Below, piece by piece: positions 7,170 to 14,581 of a stretch of DNA of 64,000 bases. The notes under the pieces are model-generated. The model saw nothing but the letters and a program-made list of their open reading frames with translations, was not told where the DNA came from and did not search any database. Source of the DNA: an uncultured Oscillospiraceae bacterium (lineage in GTDB: Bacteria > Bacillota > Clostridia > Oscillospirales > Oscillospiraceae); NCBI GenBank assembly GCA_934552825.1, contig CAKTEQ010000004.1, forward strand, positions 1 through 64,000, written 5' to 3'. The position numbers and the translations under genes were made by a program. Numbering within the stretch: the first letter of the stretch is position 1; each line of letters begins with the position of its first letter.

Positions 7170-7634
7170 TTATCTGCTCCTGCGTCTTGCGCCTGAGCGC
7201 TTGTCTCTGTTGCGGTTGATATCCGACATTTTGCTGTCAGACTCCTGCATGAAGCGCTTGAGCTTATCCTCAAAGCTCTGTGGGACTTCCTGCTGGCTCT
7301 GGCGGGGCTGGGGCGTCGCCTGCTGGAACTGGGGCTGTCTGCGCACGGGCGGGCGCTGGTTCTGACTCCGCCTGGGGTGTTCCCCCTGACCCTGGGCATT
7401 CTCCTGTGCCTTCTTGATGGACAGGTTTATGCGTCCGGTTTCGTCTATGCCTATGACTTTTACCTTGACCTCCTGACCGACTTCCAGAAAATCAGACACG
7501 TTGTTCACGAAGGCATTCGCGATCTCCGAGATATGTACAAGACCGCTCTTGCCGCCCTCAAGACTGACAAACGCACCGAACTTCATGACTCCTGTGACCT
7601 TACCGGTATATATGCTGCCAACTTCAAATCCCAT
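7170..7634 (-). CDS. S1 domain RNA-binding protein (YabR-like)
   Basis: 154 residues. An S1 RNA-binding domain fills residues about 4-75 (VGSIYTGKVTGVMKFGAFVS, then GLVHISEIANAFVNNVSDFL and GRINLSIKKA). The rest is a Gln/Pro/Arg-rich low-complexity tail ending RSGARRRSR. It matches Bacillus YabR in domain and place, downstream of divIC in the yab cluster. Role unclear in the family; RNA or ribosome binding is inferred from the domain. Last gene of the cluster. Confidence 0.9.
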   Translation of the reverse strand: MGFEVGSIYTGKVTGVMKFGAFVSLEGGKSGLVHISEIANAFVNNVSDFLEVGQEVKVKVIGIDETGRINLSIKKAQENAQGQGEHPRRSQNQRPPVRRQPQFQQATPQPRQSQQEVPQSFEDKLKRFMQESDSKMSDINRNRDKRSGARRRSR

Positions 7635-7675
7635 AAAAATAACGTTTTGCTCCTCAGTTTATTTCCGCGCAGTTT

Positions 7676-7957
7676 TCACGCGCCGATATCATAAAATACT
7701 GTCTCGTTGGAGTCCACAAGCCCGAACTCCTCCCTGGCAGTCTCAGCGATGCTCGCCGGGTCTTCGGCGCTGTCGATGTCGTGCTGCAGGCTTTCGTTCA
7801 CGCTTGTCTGCTGCTCCAGCTCCTGCTTGAGCGAGTTGTTCGTTTTCTCCGAGGTCTTTATCCGCCCCTGAAGCGTGAATATCATCACTATGGCATACAC
7901 CGCCAGAACAGCCAGAACGATCTTCGGCAAGACTCCGCCCAGTTTTTTCTTTTTCAT
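7676..7957 (-). CDS. divIC: Septum formation initiator, FtsB/DivIC family
   Basis: Bitopic cell-division protein of the FtsQ(DivIB)-FtsL-FtsB(DivIC) complex. Start is the ATG at 7957 behind GGAGGAAG. 93 residues: short basic N-terminus (MKKKKLGG), one membrane span at about 9-27 (PKIVLAVLAVYAIVMIFTL), then a coiled coil at about 30-62, and the C-terminal AREEFGLVDSNETVFYDI typical of the family. The upstream yabQ frame stays open across most of this gene. It has its own candidate promoter at 8026-8054. Confidence 0.92.
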   Translation of the reverse strand: MKKKKLGGVLPKIVLAVLAVYAIVMIFTLQGRIKTSEKTNNSLKQELEQQTSVNESLQHDIDSAEDPASIAETAREEFGLVDSNETVFYDIGA

Positions 7958-8432
7958 TCCAACTTCCTCCGTTATGTCGCCCGAACGTCTCCGCTGTCCG
8001 GAACGCTGTCCGTACACTCCTGTTTATTTTATACCTTTTCCCTTTATATTCCAAGTCTTTTTTTACGTTGGAGGAAACTTTTTTTGCCCCCTTGAAGAGA
8101 GCGCCCACAGGCGTCAGACATTTCAGCACAGCCCGCAGCAGCAATTGGAACGCTGGCAGCAGCACCCGGCTCAGGCTGACGAAATACGCAGCCGCCCCAA
8201 GGGCCGCGCCGGCCATGGAGATTATCCGCAGCTCTCCGCCTGTATACATCACCATGAAAAACAGCGCCGCAAGCGCCGCGGCGGCAAAGAGCAGGTCCGC
8301 AAGCCCTGCCGCGGCACGGCTTTTGAAGGTCCGGCGGACACTTCTCCCCGCGTCGTACAGCACTCCCACGGCGACCCCCGCGGCAATGCTCGCCGCGAGC
8401 AGACGGAGCTGCTCCCCTACACTCACCTGCAT
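7743..8432 (-). CDS. yabQ: Spore cortex biosynthesis protein YabQ; frame overlaps divIC
   Basis: YabQ is a spore-membrane protein needed for cortex formation. The start ATG (8432) follows the yabP TGA with one base between. The visible frame has 229 codons. The first 115 look like YabQ: VGEQLRLLAASIAAGVAVG and three to four hydrophobic spans. From about residue 117 the frame becomes charged and runs 215 bases into divIC, where the sequence looks like an out-of-frame shadow. Two A7 runs (T7 on the plus strand at 8079-8085 and 8058-8064) precede this. A -1 slip at either gives a stop at 8046-8044, before divIC, and a normal-looking protein of about 129 residues. So the true 3' end is uncertain. 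Confidence 0.8.
   Translation of the reverse strand: MQVSVGEQLRLLAASIAAGVAVGVLYDAGRSVRRTFKSRAAAGLADLLFAAAALAALFFMVMYTGGELRIISMAGAALGAAAYFVSLSRVLLPAFQLLLRAVLKCLTPVGALFKGAKKVSSNVKKDLEYKGKRYKINRSVRTAFRTAETFGRHNGGSWNEKEKTGRSLAEDRSGCSGGVCHSDDIHASGADKDLGENEQLAQAGAGAADKRERKPAARHRQRRRPGEHR
8026..8054 (-). promoter_or_regulatory. Candidate internal promoter for divIC
   Basis: Minus-strand TTGGAA (8054-8049), 17-base spacer, TAAAAT (8031-8026), inside the doubtful 3' part of the yabQ frame. It would let divIC be expressed in vegetative cells apart from the sporulation genes. Confidence 0.5.
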
Positions 8433-8433
8433 C

Positions 8434-8718
8434 TCAGCCGAATACCCTTGACCAGAAGCCGCCGCTGCCCTGGCGCTCCTCCTGCTGATACTCAAGGCTG
8501 TCTATCCTGCCGGTTATGTCCACGTCGCCGCTCTCCAGACTGAGCACCTCGATGCGCAGCTCGCTGCCCCGCACAAGGAGCCCACCCTGGCTGGTGAACA
8601 TGAGTATTTCCCCATCGTCAAAGCTCTCAACATCCTCAACACCCGTCAGGCTCAGGCGTGAGCGCCCCTCAAGGACGACGCTGTGGGGCACATCGGGTCT
8701 TCTGTTTTTCTCTTCCAT
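8434..8718 (-). CDS. yabP: Sporulation protein YabP
   Basis: YabP family (YabP/YqfC), a small beta-rich protein required for spore cortex assembly, made in the mother cell. 94 residues, normal length, with VPHSVVLEGRSRLSLTGVED and the middle motif VESFDDGEILMFTSQGGLLV. ATG at 8718 is behind AAGGAGG. Directly upstream of yabQ with one base between the genes, as in Bacillus and Clostridia. Confidence 0.94.
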   Translation of the reverse strand: MEEKNRRPDVPHSVVLEGRSRLSLTGVEDVESFDDGEILMFTSQGGLLVRGSELRIEVLSLESGDVDITGRIDSLEYQQEERQGSGGFWSRVFG

Positions 8719-8775
8719 GGCGCAGCCTCCTTAAATAGCTTTTGTACAAGTATATTTAAGGCTCCGCCCGCCTAT

Positions 8776-9018
8776 TCAACCGATTTCCCTATACATGGCG
8801 GCGGCATCGTTTTTGCCCACCGTCTCCTTGATCTCCAGTATCTCCACCTTCAGGCTCTTCTCCCCGAAGCGTATCTCCACCACGTCCCCCAGCTTCACAT
8901 CATAGCCGGGCTTGACGCTCTTGCCGTTTACGGAGATACGCCCCGCGTCGCAGGCCTCCGCCGCCACTGTGCGGCGCTTTATGAGGCGGGATACCTTCAG
9001 GAATTTATCTATTCTCAT
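8776..9018 (-). CDS. rqcP: S4-domain RNA-binding protein RqcP (YabO)
   Basis: RqcP works with RqcH in ribosome-associated quality control, binding stalled 50S-peptidyl-tRNA complexes during alanine tailing. 80 residues made of one S4 domain: MRIDKFLKVSRLIKRRTVA, then ACDAGRISVNGKSVKPGYDV and a C-terminal beta part. The ribosome-binding site AAGGAGCG comes straight after the hup terminator, so some transcription must read through it or start nearby. Confidence 0.95.
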   Translation of the reverse strand: MRIDKFLKVSRLIKRRTVAAEACDAGRISVNGKSVKPGYDVKLGDVVEIRFGEKSLKVEILEIKETVGKNDAAAMYREIG

Positions 9019-9032
9019 TGTTCTCGCTCCTT

Positions 9033-9066
9033 AAAAAATTCTGCCCCCGGAATACCGAGGGCAGAA
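9033..9066 (-). terminator. Terminator between hup and rqcP
   Basis: Minus-strand stem TTCTGCCCTCGG / CCGGGGGCAGAA with a 4-base loop, then six T. Strong intrinsic terminator that would raise hup mRNA over the downstream yab genes. Confidence 0.9.
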
Positions 9067-9075
9067 GGTGATTAT

Positions 9076-9351
9076 TTATTTCGCAACAGCGTCCTTCAGG
9101 ACCTTGCCTGCCTTGAAGACGGGCAGCTTTGCTGCGGGAATTGTGATCTCCTCGTTTGTTCTGGGGTTGTGACCCTGACGTGCCGCTCTCTCCTTCACGT
9201 CAAATACGCCGAAGCCAACGAGCTGGACCTTCTCGCCCTCGCTGAGAGTTTCCTTGATCGTCTCGAGAATAGCTTCCAGAGCGCACTCTGTATCCTTCTT
9301 GGAAGCGCCTGCCTTTTCTGCCGCAGCAGCGATGAGTTCTGTCTTGTTCAT
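9076..9351 (-). CDS. hup: HU family DNA-binding protein
   Basis: Histone-like nucleoid protein that binds and bends DNA as a dimer. 91 residues, standard length, starting MNKTELIAAAAEKAGASKKD, with GFGVFDVKERAARQGHNPRT covering the DNA-binding arm including the RxGxNPxT motif, and ending FKAGKVLKDAV. It lies between mazG and rqcP, as in many Clostridia, and is bounded by terminators on both sides. Confidence 0.97.
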   Translation of the reverse strand: MNKTELIAAAAEKAGASKKDTECALEAILETIKETLSEGEKVQLVGFGVFDVKERAARQGHNPRTNEEITIPAAKLPVFKAGKVLKDAVAK

Positions 9352-9395
9352 AATTATCCTCCGAATAAAATTTATTCTGTGTCTTCTATTATCTC

Positions 9396-9424
9396 AAAAA
9401 AGATTGGTTCCCAATCATTTTTTA
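9396..9424 (-). terminator. Terminator overlapping the end of mazG
   Basis: Minus-strand hairpin GATTGG / CCAATC with a 3-base loop, flanked by A and T runs; the mazG TGA is part of the stem. Confidence 0.65.
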
Positions 9425-10188
9425 AGTCTTTTACATTCCTGCCATAGTGACTCAAGCTCCGCCTGAGTCATCGAGCCCATATCCAGTCCCCGTTCAAGGC
9501 ACGCCTGCTCCAGAGTTTTGAAGCGGGCCATGAACTTGTCCGCCGCAGCGTTCAGCGCCGACTCGGGGTCGATGCCCTCCGTCCATGCCACGCCTACCGC
9601 TGCCAGGAGAAGATCCCCTAGCTCCTCGGCGATATTCGTACCGTCCCGGACGGCCTCACGCAGTTCCCGGGCTTCCTCGTCCACCTTCATAAGCGAGCCC
9701 TCAATGCCATCCCACCGGAACCCGGCGTTTGCGGCTTTTTTGAGTATCTTCTCGCTTCGCCATAGTGCGGGCAGGCTCCGCGCCACGTGCTCCATGCTCT
9801 CCGCCACGGTTTTGTACCCGTTCTGGCGGCGCTTTATCTCCTCCCAGTCCTGCCCCGGCTCGCCGCCGAAGAGGTTTGGATGGCGCTCCACCAGCTTCTT
9901 GCAGCTTGCGTCGGCAACGTCGTCAATGTCGAATTTGCCACGGCAGCGCTCGATGTCCGTGTGGAAGATGACCTGCATGAGCACGTCTCCCAGCTCCTCC
10001 TTCATATGCTCGGTGTCCCCCGCGTCGATCGCCTCGACAGCCTCGTACACCTCCTCGATGAAGTTGCGCCGGATACTCTCATGTGTCTGGACCTTGTCCC
10101 AGGGGCAGCCGTTCTCAGAGCGCAGGAAGGCAATGAGCCGGATCATATCACCAAGGTCATACCGGGATTTACTATGAAAATCTACCAT
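9415..10188 (-). CDS. mazG: Nucleoside triphosphate pyrophosphohydrolase MazG
   Basis: Hydrolyses NTPs or dNTPs to NMP and pyrophosphate, thought to clean up non-canonical nucleotides. 257 residues with two MazG helical domains: the N-terminal one carries the metal site EEVYEAVEAID and EELGDVLMQ (about 44-75), the second EEARELREAV and EELGDLLLA (about 170-195). Bacillus YabN has an extra N-terminal methylase-like domain; that is absent here, so this is the plain MazG form. Place matches yabN between yabM and hup/yabO. Confidence 0.95.
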   Translation of the reverse strand: MVDFHSKSRYDLGDMIRLIAFLRSENGCPWDKVQTHESIRRNFIEEVYEAVEAIDAGDTEHMKEELGDVLMQVIFHTDIERCRGKFDIDDVADASCKKLVERHPNLFGGEPGQDWEEIKRRQNGYKTVAESMEHVARSLPALWRSEKILKKAANAGFRWDGIEGSLMKVDEEARELREAVRDGTNIAEELGDLLLAAVGVAWTEGIDPESALNAAADKFMARFKTLEQACLERGLDMGSMTQAELESLWQECKRLKK

Positions 10189-10223
10189 ATTTTTCTCTCT
10201 ATTTCAAGACATTTTTACTGCTC

Positions 10224-11840
10224 TCACCGTATATGGAGCAGTTTTGCTATCTTTTCCCCCTTGGGAATGACAGCCAGGTCCTCTTTCGTGACCACACGCA
10301 GGGCTATTACCGCCACGAGGTACACGGCGACACCCGCGATTATAGCTATCAGCACGGATATCCGCGAAGAGTTTACAGCCTTCAGCGCGAGAGTATACAC
10401 GCCGTAGCAGGCGGCGCCCATTATCACAGAGGCGATAAGGGGCTTCACGAAGGTCTTGGCTATGCTTATCCTGCCCGGAGCGTACTTCGCAAGGGCGATG
10501 TAGTTGAGCAGGGCTATCACTCCATAGCAGCACAGCGTGCCGATAGGTGCGCCCGTGATATTGATGCTGGGCGTACCCACGAGGAACCAGTTGACGGCGA
10601 TCTTTATAATGCCGCCTATAACCATAGTCACAATGGGCACATAGAGCTTCCCGTAAGCCTGGAGCAGTGCGTTCGTCAGCAGTACTATGCACACGAAGAT
10701 GGACGCGATGCCGAGGATCGCCAGCAGGGGCGCACCGATGGTGACGAGATTAGGCTTGCCGGGATAGAGCAGGTGCAGGATTGGCTGGGAGAGGACCGAC
10801 AGTCCTATGCCCGCAGGCATGGCGAACATCGTCGTCACCAGCAGAGCGGAGCGGGTCAGCCGCGCGCAGTCCTCCCGGCGTCCCTCCACCAGCATCAGCG
10901 TCACGCTGGGTATCACGCTGATAGTCATGGGAGTTATGAAGGACGACGGCAGGTTGAAGAGCGTCTGGGTATTGAAGTACCCGCCGTAGAGCTCCACCGC
11001 CGCCTTCTCCGTAAAGCCCGCGGCGGACTGGAGCCGGCGCAGGACCAGGTTCGTGTCGATAAGGCTGATGATGCTGAGCACCGAGGAGCCTATCGTTATG
11101 GGTATGCCGATACCTATAAGGCGTCTCAGGATCGTGCCGTAGCCGTCCGGCTCGGGCTCGTCCAGCACCAGCGAGGTGTCTGCATAGCCCGCGCGCCTGA
11201 CATGGGAAAAGAGGTACACAGCCCCCAGAATAGTGCCCACGGTGACGCCCATGATAGCGCCCGCCGCGCCGTACTCATAGCCGAAGCCCTGCTTCATGAG
11301 ATACCAGCAGCACGCCATGCCGAGCACCAGCTTGCACACAGCCTCAATGACCTGGGATATGGCTGAGGGGGTCATGTTGGAGTGCCCCTGGGTATATCCC
11401 CTGTAAGCGGACATGACGCACACGAACAGCACAGAGGGCGCGAGTGCGAGGATGGAGTAGGACGCGAGAGTGTCCTTCATAACCTCCGCCAGCTTCCGGT
11501 TGAGGAACAGCATTACGGATGTCCCCGCCACACCCAGCACCGTAAAGGTGATGATCGCGACTGTAAAAATACGTCTTATCTGCCTTGGACGTCCTGCGGC
11601 GTTCGCCTCCGAGACCATCTTGCTCATCGCTACGGGCAGGCCCGCCGTGGAGATGGTCAGCAGCATATTATAGATATTGTAGGCAACGCCGAAGTGGCCC
11701 ATGCCCTCTTCGCCAAGGATATTGCCGAGCGGTATTTTGTACAGCGCGCCGATTATCTTCACGATGACCGCCGCGATGGTCAGCACCGCCGCACCGGCGG
11801 CGAAGCTCTGAGTTTTTTTGTTTTTCACGATGAATTTCAC
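10224..11840 (-). CDS. SpoVB/YabM-type polysaccharide flippase (MOP superfamily)
   Basis: Integral membrane protein of the oligosaccharide-flippase family, about 14 predicted spans over 538 residues. Related proteins (SpoVB, YabM, MurJ) move lipid-linked cell-wall or cortex precursors. Seen: SFAAGAAVLTIAAVIVKIIG at the N-terminus, and the conserved GHFGVAYNIYNMLLTISTAG with GLPVAMSKMVSEA. GTG at 11840 sits too close to the AAAGGG site; a GTG four codons later (11828) is better spaced. The position directly upstream of mazG matches yabM in Bacillus. Confidence 0.92.
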   Translation of the reverse strand: MKFIVKNKKTQSFAAGAAVLTIAAVIVKIIGALYKIPLGNILGEEGMGHFGVAYNIYNMLLTISTAGLPVAMSKMVSEANAAGRPRQIRRIFTVAIITFTVLGVAGTSVMLFLNRKLAEVMKDTLASYSILALAPSVLFVCVMSAYRGYTQGHSNMTPSAISQVIEAVCKLVLGMACCWYLMKQGFGYEYGAAGAIMGVTVGTILGAVYLFSHVRRAGYADTSLVLDEPEPDGYGTILRRLIGIGIPITIGSSVLSIISLIDTNLVLRRLQSAAGFTEKAAVELYGGYFNTQTLFNLPSSFITPMTISVIPSVTLMLVEGRREDCARLTRSALLVTTMFAMPAGIGLSVLSQPILHLLYPGKPNLVTIGAPLLAILGIASIFVCIVLLTNALLQAYGKLYVPIVTMVIGGIIKIAVNWFLVGTPSINITGAPIGTLCCYGVIALLNYIALAKYAPGRISIAKTFVKPLIASVIMGAACYGVYTLALKAVNSSRISVLIAIIAGVAVYLVAVIALRVVTKEDLAVIPKGEKIAKLLHIR

Positions 11841-11843
11841 CCT

Positions 11844-13148
11844 TTATTTGTTGAAAATCCGTTTCAGCGCATAGTGCTCCGCTTCCCAGCGGGCTTTTTC
11901 CACATCAATGGTGAGAAACTCACCGTTTTCATAGAGTATCCTGCCCCGCACCATGGTCATCGTCACATTCATGCCGCAGGCGGAAAAGGCGGCGTTCGCA
12001 GCCGGGTCTGTGCAGGGGATCATGTTGGGCGCCGCCATATCTATCAGGATCATGTCCGCGTCCATACCCGCCTTAAGAACACCGCACTCGTTCTCCCTGC
12101 CCTGGGCCCTGGCGCCGCCTGCCGTGGCTGCCCGCAGCAGCGTATCCTTCCCGACAGCACCGGGATCGAGGCGGCATACCCGCTGGAGCAGGACGCCCGT
12201 TTTTATCTCCTCAAACATATCGTGACTGTTGTTGGAGGACACACCGTCTGTGCCGAGAGCCAGGTTCACTCCCTTTTCAAGAAGCTCAGGCACAGGGCAC
12301 ACGCCGCTTGCGAGCTTCATGTTGCTCACGGGGTTGTACACCGCCGTGACACCCCGGCGGCTTAGTATCTCCATATCCTCCCGCGTCACCCACACGCAGT
12401 GTGCGGCGCAGGCGCGGGTATTCCAGACGCCGTAGTCCTCAAAGAGCTTAGCCGGTGTCCTGCCGTGGCGCTCCAGGCACTCCTCGTGCTCCCTCTTCGT
12501 CTCCGACAGGTGCACCTGCATCCCCAAACCGTTCTCCCCGGCGAAATCCGCCAGCGCCGTCCAGAGGTGATGGTTCGAGGTGTACTCCCCGTGGATGCTC
12601 ACGTCCGTGACTATCCTGCCGCCGTCAAAGCCGTTCCAGTCCCGTACAAGGGATTTCATCTCCCTGATCTTCACGTCGGAGTCCATGTCCACCTCTCCGC
12701 CGAACCAACTCAGGCTCCTGGCGATATTGCCCTTCATGCCGCTGTCACTAATGGCGCGGGCGATGTCGTCGCTGAAGAAATACATATCCGAGACGGAGGT
12801 TGTGCCCGTCATTAGGCACTCCGCCAGAGCAATGTCCGTACCCGCCCGGACAGCGCGGCTGTCCAGCCGGTCCTCTGCGGGAAATATGTAGTCATTCAGC
12901 CAGGTATGAAGCCCCACACCGTCCGCATATCCCCGGAAAAGGGTCATGGGCAGGTGGGCGTGGGCGTTTATCAGGCCCGGCATGGCGAGCTTATCCCGGC
13001 AGTCTATCTCCCGGACCGCCTGTCCCTTAGGCCTCTCGGAGCCGATATGGGCAAGCTTCCCGTTCTCCACGGCGATATAAGCGTCCCTGAAAAGGGGGTG
13101 CTCGTCGTCCATGGTGAGCACGGTGAGGTTTTTCAGCAGCAGATCCAT
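11844..13148 (-). CDS. Amidohydrolase, MTA/SAH deaminase type
   Basis: Metal-dependent TIM-barrel deaminase, closest by motif to 5-methylthioadenosine / S-adenosylhomocysteine deaminases. 434 residues. Metal and substrate residues visible: NAHAHLPMTLFRG (HxH, about 61), HLSETKREHEECLERHG (about 213), AAHCVWV (His, about 242) and LGTDGVSSNNSHDMFEE (Asp, about 294). ATG overlaps the stop of the upstream zinc-ribbon gene. Substrate is inferred from family; chlorohydrolase-like activity on another purine is possible. Confidence 0.88.
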   Translation of the reverse strand: MDLLLKNLTVLTMDDEHPLFRDAYIAVENGKLAHIGSERPKGQAVREIDCRDKLAMPGLINAHAHLPMTLFRGYADGVGLHTWLNDYIFPAEDRLDSRAVRAGTDIALAECLMTGTTSVSDMYFFSDDIARAISDSGMKGNIARSLSWFGGEVDMDSDVKIREMKSLVRDWNGFDGGRIVTDVSIHGEYTSNHHLWTALADFAGENGLGMQVHLSETKREHEECLERHGRTPAKLFEDYGVWNTRACAAHCVWVTREDMEILSRRGVTAVYNPVSNMKLASGVCPVPELLEKGVNLALGTDGVSSNNSHDMFEEIKTGVLLQRVCRLDPGAVGKDTLLRAATAGGARAQGRENECGVLKAGMDADMILIDMAAPNMIPCTDPAANAAFSACGMNVTMTMVRGRILYENGEFLTIDVEKARWEAEHYALKRIFNK

Positions 13149-13639
13149 CAGAGCTTTGTACCGCAGGCGGGGCAGAACACATCGTCAGCCCGGACGTTCT
13201 TGCCGCATACGGGGCACGTGCGCTCTTCCTCCTGCTCCTGAACAGGATTCTCCGCCTCTTCACCGGCGGCTGCGGACTCCGCACCGCAGCTGCAGCCGCA
13301 GCTCTCACGCTTTGCGGCGTACTTCTCGCGGATGGACTCTATCTCCTTCTTGAGCTGCTCAATCTCCACGTTCTTCGCGTCCACCTCGCCGATAAGGGGG
13401 GTGATGTCTTCCCGCTCGCCTATCTCCCGGGACTCGTTCATATACGCGGTCTCGCCGATACGGCGGTAGATGCCTCTTATCTCGCTCTCAGCCTTCTTTA
13501 TCTTCAGGTTGGCAGCTGTAACTTCTGCGGTCTCGCCCGCTTTGTTTCCCACGTTCTTTGCCACTTCCGCCGCCTTCGCGCCGATGGTGACTGTCTTTTC
13601 CTTCAGGTCGTCCATAAAGCTGTTCATTTTCTCGTTCAT
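13148..13639 (-). CDS. Coiled-coil protein with C-terminal zinc ribbon
   Basis: 163 residues. Residues 1-115 are helical and charged, with a likely coiled coil around 85-110 (DAKNVEIEQLKKEIESIREK). A Cys cluster CGCSCG follows near 113-118, an acidic linker, and a C-terminal zinc ribbon with two CPxCG knuckles (CPVCGKNVRADDVFCPACG). Start ATG follows GGAAAGGA. Function unknown; zinc ribbons of this kind are common in Firmicutes envelope or regulatory proteins. It overlaps the amidohydrolase start. Confidence 0.8.
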   Translation of the reverse strand: MNEKMNSFMDDLKEKTVTIGAKAAEVAKNVGNKAGETAEVTAANLKIKKAESEIRGIYRRIGETAYMNESREIGEREDITPLIGEVDAKNVEIEQLKKEIESIREKYAAKRESCGCSCGAESAAAGEEAENPVQEQEEERTCPVCGKNVRADDVFCPACGTKL

Positions 13640-13660
13640 GATGATTTCCTTTCCTGAGTG

Positions 13661-14581
13661 TCAATACTCATAAACTCCGCCGCCGATGAATTCCCGCACC
13701 AGGGAATCCGGCGGCACTTCCTTTTCATCCAGCCTCGGCACGGATGAAAGTCTGCGTTCAAGGTCTTCAGCTTCTCTGTAAAATTTATTTTCAGCCGTGA
13801 CCGCCCCTAGTATCTCCGGAGCGGAGGCGGCGAAAACGCCGTATTCATATGGTATGGAGGTGTCTATCCTGATGTGGGCTCCCTCCCACTGGCGGCTGAG
13901 CACACTGTCCTCCGCGCGCACCACATTGCGCCATATGCTGAGAGTCTCCGCCGCCGGGTTGCCTCTGTAATGCGCATCCCGGACGATACGCCGGATAAGG
14001 CGGGTGTCTCTGGGGCTGATGTACTCCTCACCGTTCAGTGTAAGGCCGGTCATGGGCGAGGCGATCATCTTCACCGCCGCCTCGTGCCGACCGATTATCA
14101 TCGGGTTGAAGGCGTGGATGCCCTCGAATATCACGATGTCCCCTTTTCCCGGGACGAGGTGTGTCCTTATGCCGTCCCTTTTATGGAGGGCAAAGTTGAA
14201 TTTCGGCACGTCTATGGGGCGGCCCGCCTCCACATCGTCGAAGTGCTTTCTCAGCAGTTCCCCGTCAACACAGCCGAAGGACTCAAAGTCATAGTCCCCC
14301 TCCGGCGTGCGGGGCGTCGTCTCCGGGGAGACATCCAGAAAATAGTCGTCCATGGAGACGTGGTGGCAGCGTATGCCCATATTCCCCAGGGTCTTTTCCA
14401 GGAGCATTGATGTGGTCGTCTTGCCGCTGCCGCTGGGTCCCGCCAGGAGCACCGCGGGACTGCGGCTCACGGCGACAGCCATGGCGGCGCAGCGCACCGA
14501 GGTCCTGTATTCTTCGTCGCACCAGGCTATGAACTCCTCCGGTTCCCTTTTCAGGCTTTCTCTGAGCTTTTCGAGCTCCAT
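13661..14581 (-). CDS. Nucleoside kinase, uridine kinase/phosphoribulokinase superfamily
   Basis: P-loop kinase of the Udk/PRK fold. 306 residues, with Walker A LLAGPSGSGKTTTSMLLEK at about 45-63, a substrate region HHVSMDDYFLDVSPETTPRTP, Walker B-like GDIVIFEGIHAFNP, and an arginine-rich lid RDTRLIRRIVRDAHYRG. Phosphorylates a nucleoside such as uridine or cytidine by family inference. Overlaps the 3' end of hemZ by 31 bases and shares that operon. Confidence 0.88.
   Translation of the reverse strand: MELEKLRESLKREPEEFIAWCDEEYRTSVRCAAMAVAVSRSPAVLLAGPSGSGKTTTSMLLEKTLGNMGIRCHHVSMDDYFLDVSPETTPRTPEGDYDFESFGCVDGELLRKHFDDVEAGRPIDVPKFNFALHKRDGIRTHLVPGKGDIVIFEGIHAFNPMIIGRHEAAVKMIASPMTGLTLNGEEYISPRDTRLIRRIVRDAHYRGNPAAETLSIWRNVVRAEDSVLSRQWEGAHIRIDTSIPYEYGVFAASAPEILGAVTAENKFYREAEDLERRLSSVPRLDEKEVPPDSLVREFIGGGVYEY

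Noticed and set aside
7016..7399. Minus-strand 127-codon frame overlapping the S1-domain gene
   Set aside because: Arg/Ser-rich out-of-frame reading of the S1 protein's low-complexity tail.
10233..11366. 377-codon plus-strand frame opposite the flippase gene
   Set aside because: Full of Arg, His and Gln, no domain, and the minus strand holds a clear membrane transporter.
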